A program made the translations under genes and the position numbers. A stretch of 47,328 nucleotides of DNA from Acidimicrobiia bacterium (lineage in GTDB: Bacteria; Actinomycetota; Acidimicrobiia; Acidimicrobiales; Acidimicrobilacustridaceae): positions 1 through 47,328 of the forward strand of contig JAFIEP010000006.1 of assembly GCA_020832495.1 (NCBI GenBank), read 5' to 3'. Position 1 is the stretch's first letter; every line of letters starts with the position of its first letter. Below the pieces are notes generated by a model. It worked only from the letters and a program-made list of their open reading frames with translations, did no database searches and was not told the DNA's origin. Below, piece after piece: positions 41,057 to 47,328 of this stretch.

Positions 41057-42061
41057 TCACCGGTCACCGTTCGGTCGGAGCGCCTCGTCCCGCCACCCGC
41101 GCAGGATGCGGCGCAGCACCGGTGGGAACACCAGCTGCATGGCCGCCGCCAGGGCCGCGCCGGCGGGGCCCGGTCGCGGCCGGTAACGGAAGTCCATGCC
41201 CACCACCGAGCTGGGCTGCGGACCATCGTCGCCGCTCGCCGGCTCGACCCACCACGAACCCTGCATCTCGGCCAAGGGATAGGGATAGTCGCTGGTGTCG
41301 ACCGTGACGTCGAAGCGGTGGCCTTCGTCCCACAGGGTGCAGGACTCGTGCCAGGTCTCGCCCTTGCGGTTCGCACACGTTCGCTCGAGTCCGGCCCCGT
41401 TCGGCGTCGTCGCCCGCACGGCGGAGAGCGTCGGTGCGAGCCGTCCGTAGAGCTCGTGGTCCACCATCTGTGCCCACACGTCGGCGGTGGGAGCCTCGAT
41501 CGTGCGCCTGACACGGAGCACCTCCACCGGAGGCCGGTCGGCGACGCTGTTGTGGGGATCGAGGCGGCGGAGGTGACGAAGCGCCCACCACTGGCGTCCG
41601 GCGAAGGCGGCCACGGCGGTGGCAACCGTCCCGACCACCAGGTCCCCGCTGGTGGCGTACCAACCGGCCGCCATGGTGGCCGCAGACGCCACCACCCACC
41701 CGACATCGCTGCTCACCAGCGCCGGCGTCCAACGCCGGAGCCGGTCGACCGGTCGGGTGGAGAGCACGCCGAGGCCGGTGGCGAACAGGGCCAACCCGAC
41801 ACCCAGCGCTCGGACGGCACCGGGGTGGTCGACCCCGAGTACGTCGGCGACCACGGTGGGCGCAGCCATCGCAGAGGTGGCGCCGACCATCGAGAACAGG
41901 GCGTTGAGGCGCACCACGTTGCGTAGACGCTGGGCCGCAGCCAGCGTGCCGCCGGGATCGGCGATCGGGGCCGGGATGGGGTGGGGTCGTGGGCGGGGTG
42001 AGGTGTGCATGGCGACATCGTGCGCAGCTGGGTTCGGCTGATCCATGACCTGTGAGGTCAT
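41057..42061 (-). CDS. Membrane protein with C-terminal SRPBCC (START-like) domain
   Basis: The product is up to 334 residues. Three in-frame ATGs (42061, 42046, 42010) are possible, and a palindrome covers the first two, so the true start may be further in. Four hydrophobic segments occupy about 45-165 (LNALFSMVGATSAMAAPTVV, LGVGLALFATGLGVL, WVVASAATMAAGWYA, VVGTVATAVAAFAG). The C-terminal half is a polyketide-cyclase/SRPBCC fold: VRRTIEAPTADVWAQMVDHELYG, ERTCANRKGETWHESCTLWDEG and SWWVEPASG. That fold binds hydrophobic ligands. The fusion with four TM helices is not one I can name. It is divergent from the MmyB regulator and probably its target. Confidence 0.75.
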   Translation of the reverse strand: MTSQVMDQPNPAAHDVAMHTSPRPRPHPIPAPIADPGGTLAAAQRLRNVVRLNALFSMVGATSAMAAPTVVADVLGVDHPGAVRALGVGLALFATGLGVLSTRPVDRLRRWTPALVSSDVGWVVASAATMAAGWYATSGDLVVGTVATAVAAFAGRQWWALRHLRRLDPHNSVADRPPVEVLRVRRTIEAPTADVWAQMVDHELYGRLAPTLSAVRATTPNGAGLERTCANRKGETWHESCTLWDEGHRFDVTVDTSDYPYPLAEMQGSWWVEPASGDDGPQPSSVVGMDFRYRPRPGPAGAALAAAMQLVFPPVLRRILRGWRDEALRPNGDR

Positions 42062-42062
42062 G
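42044..42062. promoter_or_regulatory. Palindromic operator between SRPBCC and MmyB genes
   Basis: CATGACC-TGTGA-GGTCATG is a perfect 7-bp inverted repeat with a 5-bp spacer. It overlaps the first two possible start codons of the minus-strand gene and lies 33 bp before the MmyB-type gene. A divergent XRE regulator with one clear palindrome is the expected arrangement. Confidence 0.6.
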
Positions 42063-42095
42063 GTGTGACGGGCGAGGGCTCTCTACGCTGCGGTC

Positions 42096-42959
42096 ATGGA
42101 CAGCGTTCCGCGGACACGACCTCGGCTCGCACCCCCCACGGATCGTGACCTGCCAACCGGCGGTGAACGCCGACAGCCGCCCGCGGAACTCGGCCAGCTG
42201 CTCCGCCAGTGGCGTGCCCGACGCCACCTCAGCCAACTCGAGGTGTCCAGCCAGACCGGCGTGTCCACCCGGCACCTGTCGTGCGTGGAGACCGGCCGTG
42301 CTCGATCCAGCCGCGAGCTGGTGCTGCACCTGGCCCGGGCGCTGGAGGTTCCCTTGCGTGAACAGAACCGGCTGCTCCTCGCTGCGGGATACGCCCCGGT
42401 GTACGACGAGCGGCCGCTCGACGACGCTGCCATGACGGCCGTGGCCGATGTCCTCGACGACGTCCTTCGGTGCAGTGACCCCAACCCGGCGGTGGTGATG
42501 GATCGGCACTGGAACCTGCAGCTGGCCAACGAGGCGGCACTGTGGCTGTGCACCGGCGTGGCCGGCTGGTTGCTGGAACCACCGGTGAACGTGGCCAGGT
42601 TGTCGCTGCACCCCGACGGCCTGGCTCCCCGGGTGCGCAACTTCGATCGCTATGCCGCCCACCTCGTCGATCGGCTGCAACGCACGGCCGAGCTGACCGG
42701 TGACAGCGCGTTGGTGGCGCTGCTCGACGAGGTCAGCCATTTGGTGCCGTCGGAGAGCCCGCCCCTGCCAGACGGGGACGGACCGGTGTTCGCCCTGGCA
42801 CTCGAGATCACCGTCGAGGGCCGCGACCTGTCGCTGTTCTCCACGGTGGCCACCTTCGGGACAGCGGTGGACATCACCCTCGACGAGTTGGCCATCGAGA
42901 CCTTCTACCCGGCCGATCCGGCCACCGCCGAGGTGCTGGCCAGCCGACCGTGGCGCTGA
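42096..42959 (+). CDS. XRE family regulator with MmyB-like ligand-binding domain
   Basis: The product is 287 residues from the ATG at 42096. The helix-turn-helix at about 32-90 is LGQLLRQWRARRHLSQLEVSSQTGVSTRHLSCVETGRARSSRELVLHLARAL (in pieces). The MmyB-type PAS-like domain (about 105-270) has PNPAVVMDRHWNLQLANEAA and LSLHPDGLAPRVRNFDRYAAHLV. In Streptomyces these proteins often control a divergent oxidoreductase and may bind fatty acids. Here the divergent gene is an SRPBCC membrane protein, another possible lipid binder. The palindrome 42044-42062 is the likely site. Confidence 0.9.
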   Translation: MDSVPRTRPRLAPPTDRDLPTGGERRQPPAELGQLLRQWRARRHLSQLEVSSQTGVSTRHLSCVETGRARSSRELVLHLARALEVPLREQNRLLLAAGYAPVYDERPLDDAAMTAVADVLDDVLRCSDPNPAVVMDRHWNLQLANEAALWLCTGVAGWLLEPPVNVARLSLHPDGLAPRVRNFDRYAAHLVDRLQRTAELTGDSALVALLDEVSHLVPSESPPLPDGDGPVFALALEITVEGRDLSLFSTVATFGTAVDITLDELAIETFYPADPATAEVLASRPWR

Positions 42960-43117
42960 CGATCTGAACGCGAGGATCTCACCCTGCGCGGTGGCCCGAC
43001 CACGGAGCGTCATAGGCTGGGACGGCGGTGGGCGCGGACTGGCCCTTTGGTCCGGTGCGTCGGCCACCGTGCGGCGGGCATCGCCCCGACCGTCGACCAC
43101 TGCCCCGGGACGACGAC

Positions 43118-44170
43118 GTGTATCACCTGCGGACCAGCAGCGAGCACCGGCGGCGCCGATCTCACCGCGCCCGTGCGCGGTCGGCGGCGCTGGCAACCGC
43201 GGCGCTGATGGTGATGTGGTCGGCAGCCTGTGGGAGCGACGACACCGGGATGCCGTTGCGCGCCGACGGTGGGAGCGGCACTGCCTCCACCGAGCGTCCG
43301 GCGCCGAGCAGCACGACGACCAGCGCGGCGGTCGAGGACGATCAGGGGCCCGATGGTGTCGCCGACGATCCACCGGCGCCGGGCGATGACGCAGCCCTGC
43401 TGGAGGGCGAGCTGACCGTGTACTTCCTCGACGTCGGACAGGGTGACGCCACGCTGCTGCGTGCACCGGACGCCACCGTGCTCATCGACGCCGGACGCCA
43501 CGACCGTTCCGACGTGGTCGACCACCTCGAGGATCTCGGCGTGACCCACATCGACGTGGTGGTCGGCACCCACCCCCACGCCGACCACATCGGTCAGGTG
43601 GCTGACGTGCTCTCCACCTTCGAGGTGAACGAGGTGTGGATGTCGGGCACCCCCCACACCACCCAGACCTTCGAGCGCACTCTCGACGCCATCGAGGACA
43701 CCGGCGTGGCCTACGAGGAGCCACGCGCCGGCGACCGCACCGACGTCGGTTCGCTGTCGGTCACCGTGCTGCACCCGACCGTGTTGACCGGGAACCTGCA
43801 CGCCGACTCGCTCGTGCTGCGCATCGACTACGGCGACGTGTCGTTCTTGTTCACCGGCGACGCCGAAGGGCCGACCGAAGCCGACCTGGTGGTGTCCTCG
43901 GCGGCGGACCTCGACGTCGACGTCTACCAGGTGGGCCACCACGGCTCGGCCACCTCCACCACGTCTGCCTTCCTGCGGGCCATGTCACCGTCGGTGGCGG
44001 TGTATTCCGCCGGGGCGGGCAACTCCTACGGCCATCCCCACGACGTCGTGGTCGAGCGGCTGCTCGATGCCGACGTGGCCCTCTACGGCACCGACGTGCA
44101 CGGAACGGTCACCGTCCGCACCGACGGGGTGACGTGGTCGGTCACCACCGAGCGCGACCGCACCGACTGA
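43118..44170 (+). CDS. ComEC/Rec2-like metallo-beta-lactamase-fold lipoprotein
   Basis: The product is 350 residues from the GTG at 43118, giving a basic n-region and a lipobox SAAC (Cys38). A GTG at 43028 would add 30 residues. After a Ser/Thr/Pro linker the catalytic domain starts at about 105: VYFLDVGQGDATLLRAPDATVLIDAG. The metal motif THPHADHIGQV supplies His152, His154, Asp156 and His157. Later ligands lie in FTGDAEGPTEADLV and VYQVGHHGSATST. This is the domain found alone or at the C-terminus of ComEC, and it may act as an extracellular phosphodiesterase or nuclease. The C-terminal RDRTD residues are part of an 18-bp DNA repeat that continues past the stop. Confidence 0.87.
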   Translation: MYHLRTSSEHRRRRSHRARARSAALATAALMVMWSAACGSDDTGMPLRADGGSGTASTERPAPSSTTTSAAVEDDQGPDGVADDPPAPGDDAALLEGELTVYFLDVGQGDATLLRAPDATVLIDAGRHDRSDVVDHLEDLGVTHIDVVVGTHPHADHIGQVADVLSTFEVNEVWMSGTPHTTQTFERTLDAIEDTGVAYEEPRAGDRTDVGSLSVTVLHPTVLTGNLHADSLVLRIDYGDVSFLFTGDAEGPTEADLVVSSAADLDVDVYQVGHHGSATSTTSAFLRAMSPSVAVYSAGAGNSYGHPHDVVVERLLDADVALYGTDVHGTVTVRTDGVTWSVTTERDRTD

Positions 44171-44260
44171 CGCGACCGCACGGATCGACGCGACCGCACC
44201 GACTGACGCGACCGCACGGGGTGACGCGACCGCACGGAGTGACGCGACCGTACGGTCACT
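44153..44260. repeat. Six 18-bp tandem repeats spanning two convergent stop codons
   Basis: Units start at 44153, 44171, 44189, 44207, 44225 and 44243 with consensus CGCGACCGCACSGRSTGA. The first encodes the last five codons and stop of the MBL gene (RDRTD-stop). The last overlaps the stop of the SLH gene on the other strand. Four of the six end in TGA in the same frame. Confidence 0.9.
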
Positions 44261-45992
44261 CCCAGTCGAAGAGGTCTCGATACAGCTGCCAGAGCTCCGC
44301 GGCGTAGCGGTCGGCTTCGTACCGGTACAGCACGGCTGCAGCGGCTTGGCGGCTCACCGGCTCGAGCGGCCGGAAGGTGCCGTCGTGGTAGCCCTCGACG
44401 AGGCCCCCGTCGGCGGCCCAGGTGATGGCGTCGGCGAAGGGGTGGTCGGCCGGCACGTCGGAGAACCCGCCGTGGTCGTGGCCGTTGTGGTCGCCGTGAC
44501 GGCTGCTGTGCCCGTGGTGTCCGTCGTGGTCGTCATGCCCGCTGTGGTCATGGTCGTCGTGGGGCTCGGGGCTGCCGGCCAGTCGGTGGAGGAAGGCCAC
44601 CAGTGCCTGGCGGCTGACCGGGATATCGGGTCGGAAGGTGCCGTCGGGGTAGCCCTTGACGAGGCCCCCGTCGGCGGCCCAGGTGATGGCGTCGGCGAAG
44701 GGGTGGTCGGCCGGCACGTCGGAGAACCCGCCGTGGTCGTGGCCGTTGTGGTCGCCGTGACGACTGCTGTGCCCGTGGTGGTCGTGCTCGTCGTGCTCGT
44801 CGTGCCCGTCGTCACCGGCAAACGCCCGGTACAGGAACGCCACCAGCGCCTGGCGGCTCACCTGTGTGGTGGGTCGGAACGTGCCGTCGTCGTAGCCCGT
44901 GGTGACCCCGGTGCTGGCGGCCCAGCCGATGTGTCGGGCGAACTCGTGCGTCTCGGGCACGTCGGGGAAGACCTCGGCGTCGTCGTGCTGGTCACCCCAC
45001 CAGATGAAAGTGACGTTGATGCCCATCGCCCCGGGCTCGGGTTGGTGGTTGTGGTAGATCGAGTCGAGGGTCAGTTCCTCCCCGGCCTCGAACTGCCAGT
45101 GGACCGCACACGGGTTGATGCGCTCGATGGTGGTGCCGTGGTGATGGCCACCGGAGCGGGCGCTGTGGCCATCGTGGTCGTGGTGGTCGTCGGCGTAGAC
45201 CACCTCGGACCGGCAGATGAGATCGTCGTCGGCCGTGCGCAGCTCGGTGGCGATCCCGCCGTCGTGGAGGTGGCCACCCGTGCCCACGATGATCCCGGCC
45301 TCGGGCATGGTCCACGTCTTCGACTGCACGTGCACGCTGTCAGGACCGCCGTCGCCGGGCACGTCGTACTCGGCATTGCCGCAGTGACCGCTGACGTCGA
45401 GGAACCAGGGCTCCACCCAGCGGGTGGTGTCATCGGTGCGGCCCGGCTGGTGGACGACCTCGTACTCGATGTAGATGTCGCGGGCTTCGTCGGCCAGGTT
45501 CATGACGTGCCAGTTGCCCAGCCAACTCTGGGCGTTCGGCTTGCGCATGGCATAGGGGTCGGGCAGCGCGACGGGTGTGCGCTCTGCGCCCGAGGCCAGG
45601 TGCAGGTGCCCGAACCCGCGGCTGGGACATGCCGGATCGGTAGCGCCCGGGGTGAAGAAGGCGATGTGGTGGAAGTGGACGTCGTCGTTACCGAGCGACG
45701 TGCCCTGGTCGTCGACGAGATCGAACTCGATGCCGCGGATGGCGATCCAATCCTCGCCGCCGGTGCCGGTGGGCATGGGCACCGCGCCCACCATGTTGCG
45801 ATCCCACCCCGAGTGTCCCTGCGCAGCGAGTGAGATCGGCCCGATCCGCATGGTCTCGCTCACCAGTTCGCCGTCGCCCGGCGCCGGAGCGTTGTACATC
45901 GGGGCGGGCCCGACCGCAGCCGCCGTCCCGGCGAGGGATGCAACGAGCAGCAGACTGGTGAGGACGGCGAGCGTGGGACGTACGAACGGCAT
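44256..45992 (-). CDS. Secreted SURNod19-like protein with three SLH repeats and His-rich linkers
   Basis: The product is 578 residues from the ATG at 45992, which exposes a signal peptide (VRPTLAVLTSLLLVASLAGTAAA). Residues about 30-330 resemble the stress-up-regulated Nod19 (SURNod19) or copper-monooxygenase-like fold: GNDDVHFHHIAFFTPG, NWHVMNLADEARDIYIEYEV, and GIIVGTGGHLHDGG, with many His that could bind copper or another metal. Three SLH repeats follow (DVPETHEF..., then two with GFSDVPADHPFADAITWAAD and SRQA boxes). The linkers between SLH repeats are rich in His and Asp (GHDEHDEHDHHGHSS and similar), likely metal-binding. It is probably anchored at the cell surface. The domain name is by motif resemblance. 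Confidence 0.8.
   Translation of the reverse strand: MPFVRPTLAVLTSLLLVASLAGTAAAVGPAPMYNAPAPGDGELVSETMRIGPISLAAQGHSGWDRNMVGAVPMPTGTGGEDWIAIRGIEFDLVDDQGTSLGNDDVHFHHIAFFTPGATDPACPSRGFGHLHLASGAERTPVALPDPYAMRKPNAQSWLGNWHVMNLADEARDIYIEYEVVHQPGRTDDTTRWVEPWFLDVSGHCGNAEYDVPGDGGPDSVHVQSKTWTMPEAGIIVGTGGHLHDGGIATELRTADDDLICRSEVVYADDHHDHDGHSARSGGHHHGTTIERINPCAVHWQFEAGEELTLDSIYHNHQPEPGAMGINVTFIWWGDQHDDAEVFPDVPETHEFARHIGWAASTGVTTGYDDGTFRPTTQVSRQALVAFLYRAFAGDDGHDEHDEHDHHGHSSRHGDHNGHDHGGFSDVPADHPFADAITWAADGGLVKGYPDGTFRPDIPVSRQALVAFLHRLAGSPEPHDDHDHSGHDDHDGHHGHSSRHGDHNGHDHGGFSDVPADHPFADAITWAADGGLVEGYHDGTFRPLEPVSRQAAAAVLYRYEADRYAAELWQLYRDLFDWE
44397..44780 (-). repeat. 261-bp direct repeat inside the His-rich SLH gene
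   Basis: Segment 44397-44519 matches 44658-44780 with one mismatch in 123 bp, an offset of 261 bp or 87 codons. It covers one His/Asp-rich linker and the start of an SLH repeat. The first SLH unit, further upstream in the gene, is more diverged. This points to recent duplication or gene conversion. Confidence 0.9.
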
Positions 45993-46185
45993 GGGGATCC
46001 TCGTGGGAAGTCGACGATGGTCGACGCGCGGACGCAGCGTCGACGCGGAGGAGCGCACGGTGACCGCACCCCCCGGTTGCGGACCCCTCCAGTGTGGCAC
46101 AGGGGTTGTGGCCGTCGTGCCGGGGCGAAGGGCTGTCCACCTGCACCGAGCAGGAACATGCGCAGGACGCCGTAGCCTCGGAGGG

Positions 46186-46824
46186 GTGCGATTGGTCCTC
46201 GTCCGACACGGTGATGCCCATGCGGGCCTCACCGGCACCATCGCCGGCGAGCGTGGGTGCCGCGGGCTCACCGATCGGGGGCGTCAGCAGGCGGCGCTGC
46301 TGCGAGACCACCTGGCGGCGACCGGGCGGCTGCGGCCCGATGTCCTGGTGTCGAGCACACTGCCCCGGGCGATCGAGACGGCGCAGATCATCGCGCCAGG
46401 GCTGGGGTTCGACGAGGTGGCCCAGGACTGCGACCTGTGCGAGGTCCACACCGGCGACGCCGACGGCCTGGACTGGGTCGACTACACCGAGCGGTTCGGC
46501 CCGCTCGACATGGAAGCCGAGCCCGATCGCCGATTCGCCCCCGGCGGCGACAGTTGGAACAGCTTCCACGAGCGGGTGCAGCACCTGCTCGAACGCCTGG
46601 CCACCGATCACTCCGAGGAGACCGTGGTGGCCGTGTGCCATGCGGGGGTGATCATGGCGTCGATCCGCACCCTCTTCGCCGTGCCGCATCCGGGAACCGG
46701 GACGCAACTGCGACCCACCAACACCGGCCTCACCGAATGGCACCACGATCCGGCGCTCGGCCGGTGGACTCTGCACAGCTTCAACGAGGCCAGCCACCTG
46801 CGTCGCGCACCGTCGATCGACTGA
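46186..46824 (+). CDS. Histidine phosphatase (phosphoglycerate mutase-like) family protein
   Basis: The product is 212 residues from the GTG at 46186, just behind GGAGG. The catalytic motif VRLVLVRHGDAHA starts at the N-terminus with phospho-accepting His8. GLTDRGRQQAALLRDHL and SSTLPRAIETAQIIAPGLG supply the family's second block. The proton donor region is DCDLCEVHTGDADGLDW, and the second His is in VVAVCHAGVIMASIRTLF. It could be a mutase or a phosphatase; the conserved RxxQT-type block is altered (RAIETAQ). It is divergent from the SLH gene across 193 bp. Confidence 0.9.
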   Translation: MRLVLVRHGDAHAGLTGTIAGERGCRGLTDRGRQQAALLRDHLAATGRLRPDVLVSSTLPRAIETAQIIAPGLGFDEVAQDCDLCEVHTGDADGLDWVDYTERFGPLDMEAEPDRRFAPGGDSWNSFHERVQHLLERLATDHSEETVVAVCHAGVIMASIRTLFAVPHPGTGTQLRPTNTGLTEWHHDPALGRWTLHSFNEASHLRRAPSID

Positions 46825-46896
46825 GGTCGCGCCGCGCCGATCCCATGGTGGGGCGGCCGCTGGTCTGTCCCCGGCGGGGGCGGGTAGGACCGCACC

Positions 46897-47328
46897 ATGT
46901 CCGACGAGCAGCACTACACGGTTGACGCCGCCCGCGAGGCGGCAGACGACGGCGCGACCGCCGAGTGGGTGCGGGCCTTCCTCACCAGCCCGGGCAGCGA
47001 CAACGCCGTCCTGGGCAACGCCTTGGCCGAGCAGTGTGGCGCCTGGCTCGGTCCGCTGGAGGTGCCGTTGCGACTCCTCCACCGACTGGCCGGTCCGGAG
47101 GGGGAGCGCGTGATGTGCCCCATCGACGAGGACGACTGGGGTGACGACGTCGACGACATGGAAGACCGGGTCGAGGAGGGTTGGGAGCCCCCGCCGCTCA
47201 TCGTGACCTTCAACGAGGATCGTCAACTGGTGCTCGAGGACGGCAACCACCGGGTGGAGGCCATGCGTCGGGCAGGGCGGGACGAGGGCTGGGCGCTGAT
47301 CGGCTTCGCCGACGAAGCGGCGCGCGAC
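46897..47328 (+). CDS. ParB-like domain protein (truncated at window end)
   Basis: 144 codons are visible from the ATG at 46897 to the end of the window without a stop. The N-terminus is helical (DAAREAADDGATAEWVRAFL, then NALAEQCGAWLGPLEVPLRLL). A very acidic stretch EDDWGDDVDDMEDRVEEG follows. Then PPLIVTFNEDRQLVLEDGNHRVEAMRRAG is the phosphate-binding GNHR motif of ParB/sulfiredoxin-like domains (usual form G-x-HR). Function cannot be set from the fragment; such stand-alone domains can be nucleases, CTPases or kinases. Confidence 0.65.
   Translation, partial: MSDEQHYTVDAAREAADDGATAEWVRAFLTSPGSDNAVLGNALAEQCGAWLGPLEVPLRLLHRLAGPEGERVMCPIDEDDWGDDVDDMEDRVEEGWEPPPLIVTFNEDRQLVLEDGNHRVEAMRRAGRDEGWALIGFADEAARD

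Noticed and set aside
41064-43466. 800-codon minus-strand frame antisense to the MmyB regulator
   Set aside because: No family motif and biased composition; the MmyB and SRPBCC genes explain the DNA.
45688-47250. 520-codon minus-strand frame antisense to the histidine phosphatase
   Set aside because: Overlaps three supported genes and has no recognisable domain.

Overview
This is a 47.3 kb stretch of a very GC-rich (roughly 70%), gene-dense chromosome with many GTG starts and leaderless-looking regulator genes. A CadI-type C-As lyase homologue, a TIGR03086/mycothiol-dependent maleylpyruvate isomerase-like protein, an MmyB-type XRE regulator and GerMN lipoproteins all point to Actinobacteria. 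Two secreted proteins carry S-layer-homology repeats, which makes an Acidimicrobiia-like lineage (Ilumatobacter/Iamia relatives) my best guess. That placement is inference from protein style; there is no rRNA in the window. I see no tRNA, CRISPR array, integrase or intact insertion sequence. The layout is ordinary chromosome with small gene sets, each with its own regulator.

Left part (1-13.3 kb): the end of a PadR regulator with a palindrome over its promoter; a membrane protease with two cytoplasmic FHA domains; a secreted lytic transglycosylase; a TetR gene divergent from a FrnE/DsbA-like oxidoreductase; argS; a short-chain dehydrogenase; an arsI/cadI gene with its own operator; a repeat-filled 0.5 kb gap; an acyl-CoA dehydrogenase; a DUF2237 protein; and a TetR-nitronate monooxygenase pair. 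A 45-codon remnant of an Erm/KsgA-type rRNA methyltransferase lies just behind the latter.

Middle (13.5-30 kb): lipoproteins (META domain; a 618-residue unknown; a GerMN/Gmad2 protein; a tiny one); an ogt-SDR-membrane protein operon; a GMC (cholesterol-oxidase-like) oxidoreductase; a solitary Anbu proteasome-like protease; a radical SAM protein with a hairpin-rich leader; a translationally coupled GntR-GH31 alpha-glycosidase operon with a 30-bp nested palindrome on its promoter; and a divergent small gene plus MFS transporter.

Right part (30-47.3 kb): an MMPL exporter-TetR operon with an operator; an acidic repeat protein; a trans-aconitate-type methyltransferase; an MDMPI/DinB-like protein divergent from a WYL regulator; an N-acyl-D-amino-acid deacylase-type amidohydrolase; an AlkB-like dioxygenase; two SLH proteins, one with histidine-rich linkers; an SRPBCC membrane protein divergent from an MmyB regulator; a ComEC-like metallo-beta-lactamase lipoprotein; a histidine phosphatase; and a truncated ParB-like gene.

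The most unusual content is non-coding. One family of 43-nt stem-loop repeats occurs three times and shows compensatory base-pair changes. A second family of 46-bp palindromic repeats sits in opposite orientation in two convergent intergenic gaps. In three further convergent gaps, short tandem repeats begin at or just after a stop codon and carry TGA in their units.
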